Shown one piece after another: positions 11,091 to 23,010 of a DNA stretch of 64,000 bases. The notes beneath the pieces were generated by a model, which worked only from the letters and a program-made list of their open reading frames with translations, was not told the origin of the DNA and did not search any database. Made by a program: the position numbers and the translations under genes. Numbering within the stretch: position 1 is the first letter of the stretch; every line of letters starts with the position of its first letter. Source of the stretch: Aptenodytes patagonicus (Eukaryota; Chordata; Aves; Sphenisciformes; Spheniscidae); assembly GCF_965638725.1 (NCBI RefSeq), contig NC_134955.1:13544316-13608315 (forward strand), given 5' to 3'.

Positions 11091-14000
11091 AATCTGAAAT
11101 TTTTGCTCTGAGTACATCTGCTTTCAATTAATATATGGATTTTATAACTTCATTTAACACTTATTAGCTAAGTTGTCGATAACTACTGATGGCAAAGCAG
11201 AATGGTTACAAAAGCAGCTATGCTAACACAGGAGATCAGCTTTCTATTTGTGCTGGAATTTTCAATACCAAGTAGATATCTTGCCTTTTCATTTTTCAAT
11301 TAGTGTAAGTTAGTGAGAACCAAACACGCCATGAAGTAACAAAAAATGTTTGTAGTTTAAATATATGTATACATTAAAGTGCCAAAGAACACACCACTTA
11401 CTAGTGAGATGAAAAAACTATTGTAGTGTAGTCAGAAGGAATCAGAGAAGATATTCTAAAATTGAAAAGGCTAGAAACTGAAGAATTATGGAATAATTTA
11501 CAAAAAATAGGACAAAAATACTCTCTTGGCAAAAAGTCAAGCAGACACTGCAAGTGTTTTTCTATCGTTACTGGTTCCTCTCAGTTTGGTTTATGAGAGT
11601 ATAAAACCATCAGCAGCAACTTTCTGACCTGGAGGCCTACCGGCTTGAGGGATAAGGAATCCTTCTTTCAGGGTTACAGCTGTGCTGCTCTTCAGACATA
11701 ATTAAGAGAGAATTTGTAGATAGAGGTAACTTTTTTATTGTATACACAGGAAAATATAGAAAAACTTCTGGGCATGCAATTCCTTCAAGTGTGAAATACA
11801 GGCAATAGACCTCAAAGCTAAATACCAGCTGAGTTTCTCTGACTTTAATTAGATATCAATGAGATAATCTGAGGGAAAATAGAGATAGGCAGTAGTCATG
11901 GGCTAAGGAGGATGCACATCTTTTGAAGCTGTCATTGTAGATCAGGAGCAAGAAGTGAGAGGTGGAGTGATTGTTTTTTGAGAAATGTTACCCCACTGTC
12001 TGTTCCTGTCCTTTGGTACATGTTTATGAAAGTCGATTTTAGTGTGTATTTATGTGCATGTTCATGAGAGCATTTAGTAGATTGGTAGCATTTAGTCTAC
12101 TAAGTAGACTTTCATAGAAGTTTATATTAGGATATGTAACAGTAGGAACATGGTATTTGGACGGCTTTGTTGTGAAAAGTGTTTACTGTGGTGGGAATAC
12201 TTACTGTGGAGATGAGAAATTGCAACATTCAAATCTGTTGTCAAATTTCTAGCTCCACTTGCTCCATTTTCATTCCAAGTGTCTGAAAAGAGGTTCTTGA
12301 AAGATACTTTTCAGATAACTTCTTCCTGCCTAGGATGTAATTTGTAATGGATTCCCTGTAAATTCTATCTCACAGTATATTTTTGCTGTAGAAAAGTCTT
12401 TTTTAGGTTAAGGAGATAAGACATGCAAGTGTTTTTCCCAGAGCAAATAGGGTAGTGTCTGAAGGTCAGGGATTATTTTACTGCTTTTGGAGAGTGTTTG
12501 AGATGGTTACCAGTTTTATGGAAATAGCAACACTGATTTATGGTTGTCCTGTGGATGTTAGTTTCTAAGTTACTATTCTTGATCTTGATTGTGGCGCCTA
12601 GGACATTTATGTCAGTACGGAAGTGTTCCAGAGGCAGTCTGATATTGAGGCAATGCTTATTAAATCTGTTGTGAAAGTCAGTGAGGGAATCCAGGTTTCA
12701 GGTACAGATGATAGATATGTCACTTAGTTATTTTAGGGATAACATAGATGCTATGTTCCTAGATGGTCTGTGCTGAGGTGATATATCTGTCCTTTATTCC
12801 AACATTCCTCCCTTACCTGATGCACCTGTTTGCTTGCCACACTAGAATGACTTTTTGACAATGTTTGTCATTAACAGTCATGAGTTCACTTTAGATGGAA
12901 AAAAAAAATCTATTTTTATACACTGACATTTGGGCAGGAAACGAAACATACTTGAATATTTTTCCCTGTTTGCTTATTAGCCTGCTTTTGCTTCTGACGA
13001 AGTTAGTAAGAGCAGGAATGGTTCTTACATCTCTTATAAGTTCAGTACTTGCTCATTATTCCATGATATCCTGCTCTAGGAAAATGTGTTGGTGCTATTT
13101 CATTTTTTAAAGTAGACTTCCTAGAGTTTCTTGAATAGTGCAGATATGGGACAAACAGGGAAGTCATGAGACGCCTTATGGGAAATTTACAGTGAAAACA
13201 CTGTAAAATATTAAAATCAGAGCTAATGTTTGGATTGTACTTCTGAAACAGTGAGATTTGCTCCTGCGGATAGACGTCATAGAATTAGCTGGTTGCCAGG
13301 TCTTGTGCTGACTGCCTGCGCTGGGCTGAACTTCTCTCCTGGCTGAATGAACAAACACAGCGCCCTAATAGTGTTTCAAATGTTGAATTATGCTCGTAGA
13401 AACTCATAGAACTTAATCTGGTTTTCTGTTGGGCCCAGCAAATGTCAGCGTAGAGCGATCATGAAAAAGCAGCAGAACAGTGCTATCTTCAGATATTGAA
13501 AGTAAAACAGATAAACTGTGTTGTACTAAGAAATTTAGGGTATTGGAGTGATGGGATATTTTATGTAGTCATTTCTGGATCGTACGGTAATTTGTAAGTC
13601 AGTGTGTTCATTCTATTAATAATCACATTTTTGCTATTTACTACACTTCTAATGTTTCTTAAACAGCATTATAGAGACATGTTTATGCACGTCTATACCA
13701 TATTGCGTAGTCTGTGGTGCAGAGTGGAACACTTCTGAATTTACAGATCACTGGGCCAAGCTAAGCAGTTCTCTCCCTGCAGCCAAACAGCAAATGGAAA
13801 ATGCCCTTAATCTCTAATAATGAAAATATTAATAGAATGGGATGATAGCTATATAACCAGCAGACTATGCAAAAGTGTTCTGTAAATCACAGAAATTAAA
13901 CAAAAGCCTTATAGGATATTTTTTTCTACTTTATAAATAATGAAAAAATATAGAGCTTAGATAAAGTGAAAATAAATTCAAAAATCATCCTTACATCCTA

Positions 14001-17000
14001 CCCAAATTCTGTGCTGCATCCTACACAAAATTGTAAATACCTCAGGCATCTGCAGTGCAGTATATTAACACATACAGGTGGGCTTCAGTTTATGAGAAAT
14101 AACATTAAAAAATTCAGTGCTTTAAGCAAACACTGGACACTGTTTCTTTTTCCCCATGGTCTCTGAGGGCTTTAGAAACATTGGTAAACCGGCTCTCATC
14201 CATGTTTGTGATGTACTTATAAATATTTTCCATTTATAACTGTGAAAAACAGCATGATAAGCTAATGGAACAAGTGAGCAGCAGAGATGGAAATTGAATA
14301 TAGCCCTCGGACTTGGTTTTGCAGGATTATCATCTAGCAGTGTTAAATGAAAGTATTGTGAGACATTTCAGGTTTAGGATGCACAGCTAAAACCATTCAT
14401 TACGGAGGAAGGGATTTGGCTCTGGCAGTGCGCTGCAAACGGTCCTTGAGGTTAGCATCTCCAGTCCTGGAGCGGTGCCGGGAATCACACAAACCTTTTC
14501 TTACCTACAGGGAAGTTTTATCCGGTGAAGGGGAATGGGGCAATGCTCAATCCACTGCTGCAAACCTACCGCTGCCTTACAGCACGGGAGCAGTCGCAGT
14601 GGCCTGGGCGATGCGGATACTATAATGATAATCTCTGGCTGAGTGAGGTTATCTCAGGGATATTACAAACAGGATAGATTTTCTCCAGAGAATGAACCTC
14701 ATAAAGGCTCCCTGGAAGTAATATTCCATACCATTCGAGAAAAATGAAAGTCTTCATCTTTATTTTTGATCTTTTAAGTGCCACAAAAATCTCTGCAGTG
14801 CCAGCACTATCGATTGGCATGAGTCTGCTGGACAAGGAAATCACACCAATGATCTGTTGAGGTGACAGTCTCACTGCTTGGTCGTAGCTCTTGCATCATG
14901 TTCAAAGCTCTTCCCAGACTGCTAGCGCTGTGCTATGCTGTGTTGTGTTGCATCATGCCAGCCTGAGCCCTGTGCCATGGTGCCTGTAATCCCCGGGGGC
15001 GGGGGAGAGGCAGCCTGCTGTGGACACGTGCTGGAGAGGTGGGAGCACCCTGGAGACGTTCAGCCCCTGAGCTGGGAAAAATGTCACTCCAGCACACGCT
15101 TCATCTGCTATGTAGATGACTCATATAGCAGAAGGATATTTAATAGGAAGAGAATATATAATTTCCCTCCTTTCACTGGTCCTAATTAGGAAATACTGTA
15201 AATATCTGAGTATATTTATAGCCTCAGAACTCAGCCTTTTACTTCTCTGGCTAGAGAAGGGAAGATACCTGCAGAATTAGTCCGATTCTGCATTTATTGG
15301 ATTTTACTGCTTCCAAATAATGTATGTTCACTTTACAAATAAATTTACATTGGTTTCCTCACCTCTTCCCAGCTGTCAGTCCTATAATGTCCTTCTCATT
15401 TTGTGTTAAGTTCTCCTGCATTATTAATTCAGCAGTTTGTAATTAAATGATTAGCTAATCAAATTGTTCCCTCAGGAATACCTGTGTAAATGCATTGAAG
15501 ATTGATTTAACTGAGGTCACTCAGAGATAGTTTAGCCTTCAAACTCACCATTATGAAGGATGAGAAACAAAGAGGAACAGATCTCATGAGGAAAAGGCTC
15601 TCTGAGCTGGGGGCAGGAGGCTGTGTCTTTCAACCTTGTACATGTTTTCTTGTAATTCCTGTGGAAAAAAAAAATGGTTCTGGAACTAGACATCCAAAAT
15701 CACATGGACTTCTGTGTTCATATTACTTTACCTGTCAAAACTGCGGTTCAGATGTTAAAATGCATCATGATAATTAGCCGCTTTCTCTTTTGTTTTACAC
15801 TGTCTCATCATATGGGAACTGAAGGAGAATTCCTTTAAAGGAATTAAAGGTGAGTAAACACGGAAGGGCGATACTATGGGGGTGGCATTGCAGCATTGTT
15901 ATTGCCGTTTTTGTCAGAGAAGTTAAGTTCTATGTATAACCGCCCCCACTGATTTGAGCAAAACTGCTTCTGCAGCTCATATGAAAAGATAAAATGCTTA
16001 CACAGTTGTAAAGGGGTGGGAGGAGATGAAGATAACCCTTTTATTTCTCCCTCAGTTATCTTTTGCAACCAAATGGGTGTTTTCTCAGGTACCTCAAAAG
16101 CATTTAGGTACTGGTCACTTCCAGAGGTGGTGGCACAGCCTGGATGGGTCAGTAAACTTTTATGATGCAGCAAAGCTCAGGTTTCCCTAATATTCCCTTT
16201 AGACCAAATGACACAGCGAGGCAACCTGCTCCTCTCCGGTAATGGGAGATTGACCACCATGTGGTAAAGCAATGTAAAGATCTGGCACGCAGGCTGCTGG
16301 GCTGACTGTAGGGTAGCAAGCAGAGTTGGTACTTCTAAAACAAGGCAGTTGGCTCCCTCTGCTGATTTGCAGCATGATTTTAGTTGTTTTAAGCAACGAG
16401 CACTCTCCTCCTTTAGGTCCTGGAGGTTCCAGTATCGTTGTGCCTTCTGGTTTTAATGTGGTTTCTTTCCCTGGGAAGTAGATACGAAGCTGTATGTTCC
16501 CCTTTAGCTTAAAATCTGTACAGACCTGTACAAAGATTAATATATGTATTTATAACCGAGAATCAAACTGTAATGTGGCAGCTGAGTATAAGCATTTTAG
16601 GTAAGACCTCCATAAAACCATAATTACACCCATCTGTTTCCCTTAAGTATCCAGTAGAAAACAGTTAGCACTTATATATATCTTGATAGCTCTCTCTAAA
16701 TCTGGTACTATGGAGAAAGAGGGAAATTAATTTCCCCCTTTATTTTCTTTCTAGGAAAAGATAGTGCTTAAATTCAAATATATGAGAAAACCAAGCTGGA
16801 AGTGTTTGTCAAAGGAGCTTTATTTGTATATGGATAGTGTCAAAACAGCAGAGTTTTCCAAAAGTCTTTCCAGCCCTTATGCACCAATTATGGAAAAGAC
16901 AGAACTGCCACATTTCTAATAAAGCTGTGGCCATATAAATAGATATTAACAATAAACAAACACATATTATTTCTTAAAAATATGTACAGTTGCATCAAAG

Positions 17001-19154
17001 CTGTTGGATATAAAAAGAGCTTTGTAAATAGCTGTAGACTGAATTCTCATTGAGAAGATACACAAATAAACCTTACTGTTATGGCCTGGCTCTTATGTGA
17101 TTATTTGACCAGATTCTCACCTTGGGTAAATTGGTGAACGCTTCAGTGGAGGGCTGTGAAAGGCCCGTTTCCACTGTGGCAGGACTGATGCACTAACTCT
17201 GAAATGGATACGTTCCTATAGCCAAAAAGAACTGATTTGAGACACTATGGGGGTGGGGGTGGGAATAAAAAGAAAAAAAAGTTGGACTAAGAGAATTTGT
17301 CTGCTTGTGGGGTTTTTACCACGTATTGGTAAGCATTTTAGGGACATTAGTGTTAGGATATTTGATACTGCATACTTTTAAAAAGGGTCACCTGCAAGAA
17401 TTTGACAATCTGGGTGCAACCAAGTTACCTAAACCTAAGCTCCTCATGCCTTTTGAAATGTCCTCGTGTACCGTATCACTTGGAAGTTACTGTGGAGTCT
17501 CAGTGATTTTTGAGCTCATTTGAAGGCACTTGAGACTTTCCACAGCCAAATGAAGACGACACGCTCTGTCTCTCCTGTAGATACCTACGTGAATCTTTCG
17601 TGAACGAATTTTCCATGTGTCATGTACCTATGTGTGCCTTTCTCATTGCACAGACCGATGAGGCTGGCTGACCAGACACTCCAGCTGTCAGAGGGTTGGA
17701 CATCGTGACCGGGCGGCATTGTCACTTCGTAGGGGATTTTCTGAACTTGCAGCAGCAGCTTCCCAGAGAGGATCACGTTAAACCTGCAGTTCCACCTGCA
17801 GTTGCCGCTGCCTGTTGTCCCGCGTGTTCAGGTGAGTGTCCCCTCCCGGCTGGCACTCTGCAGGCTGCTGCGGGGTGCGTGGTACCAGTAGATGGAGCTC
17901 AAGGATCCCCGTCACGAGAGAGGTGGTAAAATGGATGTCGAAGGTGCAGGCCAAGATTTTGCCATTTTTGCGTGCCGCTAATATTTGCCCTTTGCTATGA
18001 CATCCCCCCCCTCCCCCTCCCCGAATGAACCTGCATTGAGAAATGAATACAAGTGGAGCACTTTACAAGATTTGAGAAGTCAGGTTGTCTAAAAAAATTT
18101 AGATAAGCATTTACTGCTGTGTGTCTCTGTCCAAATAATGCTTCCCCAATTTCACCCATTGTCAGTGACACTGCAGCTCTTCGTGTCACATTGTCACTGT
18201 CATGGCAATTAGTTAAAGGTACTGGCACTTGATAAGCTTATTATGCTATGTATTGTGAAGGAGGTAAAAACTTTTGTGCATCTGTATATGGGCTCTTACT
18301 AGAATCACGTTATTGTATGATAAATGACATCATTTTACATCTCTGGTAACTGTTTCCTCTGGTGTTGCTATTGATGGAGGGCGGGTGGGCGGGCTGGTGG
18401 TACTTTACCTACTGCATATTTAATGCCATACCTATCTGAGACAAAAATAACTTTCTGCAGGTCCTAAGGAGAGAAGCAGGTATACTCACACATCACAAGA
18501 TAAATATTTAGGTAAATAGCAAGGATATCTAAAGCTGTATCTAAAGCTTTCCCATGGACTTTGCATCAGTACACACTTACGCTGGATTCTGTTCAAAGCA
18601 CAGCTAAGTTGCACAGAGGAGTGAGAGCTTTCTAAAATTCCCCTTTCAGATAAAGAAGTTTAAATGTCATGTGTCAAATGTAATGCGACCTCGGGGGTTT
18701 CAACCTAGTCCTTAACAGGCATTTCTCACCCTTGAAAAAACGTCTGGCTTTTGAAACAATGCCTCCTTTCAAGAACTTTGGCTTAATATTATGGCATGAA
18801 GGTCAAGATTGTCTTGTGCTGACTGAGAGGAGCACAGCAGCTTTCGCAGTGGTTCCTTTCTTCATATGTGGCTCTTACTTGTACTTAACATTTTGAACTA
18901 AAAAATGAAATGTAGCATGAGAGAGTATCATTTTCTGTGTGAGGCTTTGATGTGTTTTGTCTTTTAGCCTCACTATTGTTGTCATATTGTCGTAATACTG
19001 AATGCTTATTCTTTTATTAACTGATGCCCTTTATTTGACAGGACTATTTACTTTTGTTGGTCTTAAGTTTCCTGGCAAGGTACACAGACAATTTCAACTT
19101 GAACCTTTCAGTGGAAGGAACACAGAGACAATTCAGCGTGTCTCCTCTGTACAG
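11091..19154. other. gene-poor intergenic stretch
   Basis: I recognise no conserved exon, RNA gene or transposon in these 8 kb. The scattered open frames (12895-13110, 14416-14625, 15553-15777, 15874-16173, 17305-17523) are short and show no domain. An 18-bp perfect palindrome (AATTCCTTTAAAGGAATT) sits at 15828-15845, and a G-rich run at about 17248-17263. The sequence at about 17100-17200 resembles decayed old interspersed repeat, but too weakly to name. Confidence 0.55.
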
Positions 19155-19234
19155 GCTACCAATGGGATAAACAAACGATGGACCTGTATGAGGCTGTGAA
19201 CAAGCCAGGCCAGCTCAACCCAGACACAATGAAG
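19155..19234 (+). other. orphan splice-bounded exon candidate
   Basis: Eighty bases lie between a polypyrimidine-rich ctgtacag acceptor and a gtaaat donor. One frame is open throughout and gives 26 residues beginning YQWDKQTMDLYEAVNKPGQL and ending NPDTMK; the other two frames contain stops. The composition (W, D, K, Y, NKPGQ) looks protein-like, but I recognise no family. It could be an exon of a bird-specific gene, a transcribed noncoding exon upstream of STK33, or chance. No partner exon in the right phase was identified. Confidence 0.3.
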
Positions 19235-21717
19235 GTAAATTACAGCACGGGCAGGGTGGGAGCAACTGCCAGAAGGCCTGGAAAAGGTTATAGTAAAACC
19301 TCTCAGATCTGAATAGAGGGATTATTTCTGGTTATAAAAAGAGTCTGCACATTGTATGTGTGCAACTACTTCAGAAGAGCAATCCTGTTCTAATTGACCC
19401 AAAAAGGCAGTTAGCCAGTCAGACAGCTGGCCGTGGACAATGGGGCAAAAGCCCTGAAAACAGCCCTGCATTAGATTAGATTACATATTTTTGTTATCAC
19501 CCACCCTGTATGAAGACCTCTCGCCCTTACCCCAGGTGACTGTTGGGTGGCTGTGTGAGCTGGCTCTTGGCCTGCTTTCCTGGGAGCGGGCGAACGTGCC
19601 AGAAATAATGCACTTGTTTGGCAGCTGCGGATTGGAACATCAATCTGCACTGTAGGTATCTTAGAGGAGTCAGAGTTGCTCTTGATTCACAAGTCACAGT
19701 GGTCAAACAAGCAATTTTTCTTCTGTAGCTGGCATGTTACATATGACCTCTTCTACTGGAAGTGGCCTTTCTCAGATGTACCTAAGTCACTGACTGTTGC
19801 CTCGGGCTCTGCTTGCTGTGATGTATTTTTTTCTCAGACTGAAACTGAAGTAATCTGGAAAGGATGCTTGAGTGGACAAGAGAGAGACGGCTTAAGTAAT
19901 AGGGCTCTTCCCAAACTCTTAGGGACAGCAAATATTGAGGAATTTAAACATACTTATAATCCATTCCTTTTTCTTTTTTTTTTTTTTTTTAAGATGCCTT
20001 TTTGTCTGGAAGGCCTTGGTTTTTGTTATATAAGCCTTTGAGAAAGCTCTCTTAGCATTGGTATTCCTGGTCACAGCCAGCGGTGTCAGTAGGACTAGAA
20101 CAGGAGGTGCTGTGCCCAAGTTAAATCACGATTGTAACTGGGGACTCCATTCCGAGGCTCACTCCATGTAAGGAAAAATTCAACACCCCTAAAGAAAGGA
20201 CAGCACAAGTGCTCAAATTTTGGTGGGAATGCTGTGAAATTGTACCCAAAGCAGGGAGAACCACAGTTTGTCCCTAAATTGTGACAGTAGCCCATTTCAC
20301 TTGCTTTCAGATTATTCCAGAGCTGACAAATACATACCCATGTCTTTATGTCTAGGAAATTAATAATCTTTCTTCAGGAAAAAATAATGACAACTACACT
20401 GGCATACAAGGAATGCATAATAATTTAACTGGAGTAACTGATTCATCTATTACCTTAGTCCTTATAACCTCAGTTACTAAATGGGTGGATATCTGAGGTC
20501 TAATATTAAACTCTGGCAATATGGCCTATCTATTTGAATGATACTGGTTTCAAAGGCCTGTTTAATATGATGATAGCAATAGTTGTGGAGAATGTTTTTA
20601 AGCCTGGCTTTTTAAATTTCTCACATTTAGGACCAATTCTTACTGAAGTAAATTGGGGACTCAATGCTGGTTTTGGTAGGAGATGCCAGACTCTTAAAAA
20701 TGTGCCAGAAGTCCAGGCAAGGGAAAAAAAAAAGTCATCTTAAACATCCTCATTGACTCCATTAGGTTTGACTTGCATTCAGATACCTTTTAAGATTATA
20801 CATCTGCTTATGTCCAATAAGTTAATATAGCCATTTTTCTTTTTTGCTGTAGCTATTCAGCATTCTCTTTGCCTCGCCCCTTTATTTTTTCCTGCGTTCA
20901 GCTAAGACATTAAGGTTTAAAACAGCGTAATACCTGTGCTGAGAGAACCTCACCAGACCCATTGTCACTCACATCTTAGCAATGCAGGAATTAGGGTTTT
21001 TTTCTCCAGCAGCCTTGTAATACTGTGTTTGTTTGCCTGCCCTCTGAAATGCGAGCAGGGGTGCATGCCACCTCCCTGGGCGAGGTGGATCCTCCTCACG
21101 TACCACAACGGGTGAGGCTGCTGAGGTGAGCCCCTTCCACTCAGCCTGAGCTGGGACTGAGTACCCTGTGAGGGAGACTGCAGCAACTTCAGATTCGTAT
21201 TTTATAACGTATAATGAGCAGAATAAAAGCACTTTTAAAATAGAACCTTTTTGCTTTGTTTTTTACTGGAAAATCAAATACATTTCAATCAGGTAGTTCA
21301 GACATTTGTATCTATGAAAGTGAAATGTCAGTATTTTTGGCATAGAAAGAATATTGGAAAAATTCAGAAAAGAAAATGTATAGTTACTGCTTGAACACAG
21401 CTTTGAATGCTCTAATCCCCAAAGGTGCTGTCTCTTGAGCTGGGAGCTGACTGGAGGCATAAGTGTTGCTATGATGTTGTGCGCCCGCTGGCTTTACTGT
21501 CTCTCCAATGGTGAGTAACTGGGGAAACAAGTGTAATTAGTTGAAGTACGATTACTTGTGATGTTCGTAACATATATTAGAAATACCAATATTTAAGAAT
21601 ATTGGTTTTTTTCCTAAGATAAACCTATCCGGGTCTGAGTTAATCTGATGCCAAGGATTAAGCTCTTTGTTACAGGCAGGCCAGGCAGTAATTCCTAGTG
21701 TTCAACTTCTCCCACAG
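19235..21717. other. gene-poor intergenic stretch
   Basis: No recognisable gene. A long T-run lies near 19975-19992. Open frames at 19676-20041 and 20534-20743 lack similarity. The sequence around 20625-20680 resembles a decayed old amniote repeat (treated as unproven). Confidence 0.5.
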
Positions 21718-21851
21718 AATTTTATGAACAGACCAGAATTTATGAATAGACAGTGCTGGGCCTGGATTCACCTGCAGGATATAGCCCATGGCTACCAAAG
21801 AACAACCCAAAATTACAGTGATAAACAGAACACACCGGTGGGTCAGAGCAG
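21718..21851 (+). other. splice-bounded exon candidate
   Basis: These 134 bases are flanked by a strong ctcccacag acceptor and a strong gtgagt donor. One frame is open across the interval (NFMNRPEFMNRQCWAW near the start, TPVGQS near the end). I recognise no protein family. A noncoding RNA exon is as likely as a coding one. Confidence 0.25.
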
Positions 21852-22129
21852 GTGAGTGTGCCTCTTCATAGCACATCCGAGAGGCAGGCAGGACCGGTCC
21901 AGCACTGGGCTGGGAACTGGGACAGCCATGGTTCAGCTACTGCCTGGGCTGGGGTGATGAGGTGTATCCAGGCAGTAGCAAACTTCTGTGTGGGAGCCTT
22001 CAGGGGAGTGCTCCGAATTTCACTGTTAGGGAGGGGCACGCAGCAACTCCATAGGTTTAAAGAAACCTGCAATAACAGACTTAGGAACAAGTAAAATTAA
22101 AAGAAGCCCACAACTGAGTTAAGGGCACC

Positions 22130-23010
22130 ACAAGTCGCGGCACGTGTGGAGGGCCAAGGTGGACGCGTGTCACTGGACGAGGGTTTGACTGCCACCCTTG
22201 CCGTCGCTAGCAATTTCAGTGAACAGAACAGGGTGCTTTTGCTAATTGTTGAGGAATTACTGGGCCCACCCAGGACAGCGCACGCACCTGGTGCTCATGG
22301 GTGCTACCACAGCTCTGACAAAAGCCCTGGGCGCAGAGGGTCCCCCAGGGTGGCAAGGGGTGGGGGTGGCCACTCTTGGGCCCTGTGTGGTGGGAGAGGA
22401 TTTGGTAAGGCGGCTTCTCGGCTGCTGGGCGCGGAGTGGCTGAGCCAGAGCTTAGGGTCTGACGATGCATGCCCAGGGAAATGACTGCGGTTAAAAAGCA
22501 CTGCAAGAGTTAGGATTTTTTTTTTCCCCCTGAATTAACTGCATCATCCCTTAAGTAATTCGAGGAAGAGAGTGTTTTAGTGCTTGTCCAGGTGAAACCT
22601 TCTTCGCATTGCCCTCGCACGTGCTCACCTGCTGCAGGCACGTGCTGAGCCACATGGGCAGCAGAGCATAAGCGTGAAAACACAACGCCTTGGCTGGTAG
22701 TGACCTCTGCCCCTTCACCTGCTGGTGGAGCTGCCCAGACCTCCCTTGTGCAGCCAAACGTCGGCCCGTGACTGCCGAGGTGCCATCCGAGGGAGGTAGT
22801 AGGCTGAAGAAGGATGCCCTCCATGAGGGAGAAACACCCGGGCCTCCAGCTCTGCTGCCTCCGTGCAGGGAGAGGCTGTGCAGGGCCCTCGCCTTCATTT
22901 CTTCCCTCCCTGTGTGAGCAGCCCCTCGCTCCTGCCAGCCCCTTCTGCTGACTCCTGGCACCCTGCGCTCGCAGAGCGAGCGTGCGGAGCTTGCAGCTCC
23001 CGTTGTCATG
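22130..23010. promoter_or_regulatory. GC/CpG-elevated patch, candidate CpG island
   Basis: About 0.9 kb is clearly richer in G+C and CpG than its AT-rich surroundings. CpG clusters occur at 22135-22210, 22400-22440, 22610-22640 and 22960-22990. Many antiparallel short open frames are a by-product of low stop-codon density, not evidence of a gene. It could be a promoter (for a distal 5' noncoding exon of STK33 or an unannotated RNA) or a GC-rich isochore fragment. I did not compute an observed/expected CpG ratio. Confidence 0.35.

Noticed and set aside
22146..23009. Overlapping open frames up to 152 codons on both strands
   Set aside because: High G+C lowers stop frequency; no splice-consistent coding structure or recognisable similarity.
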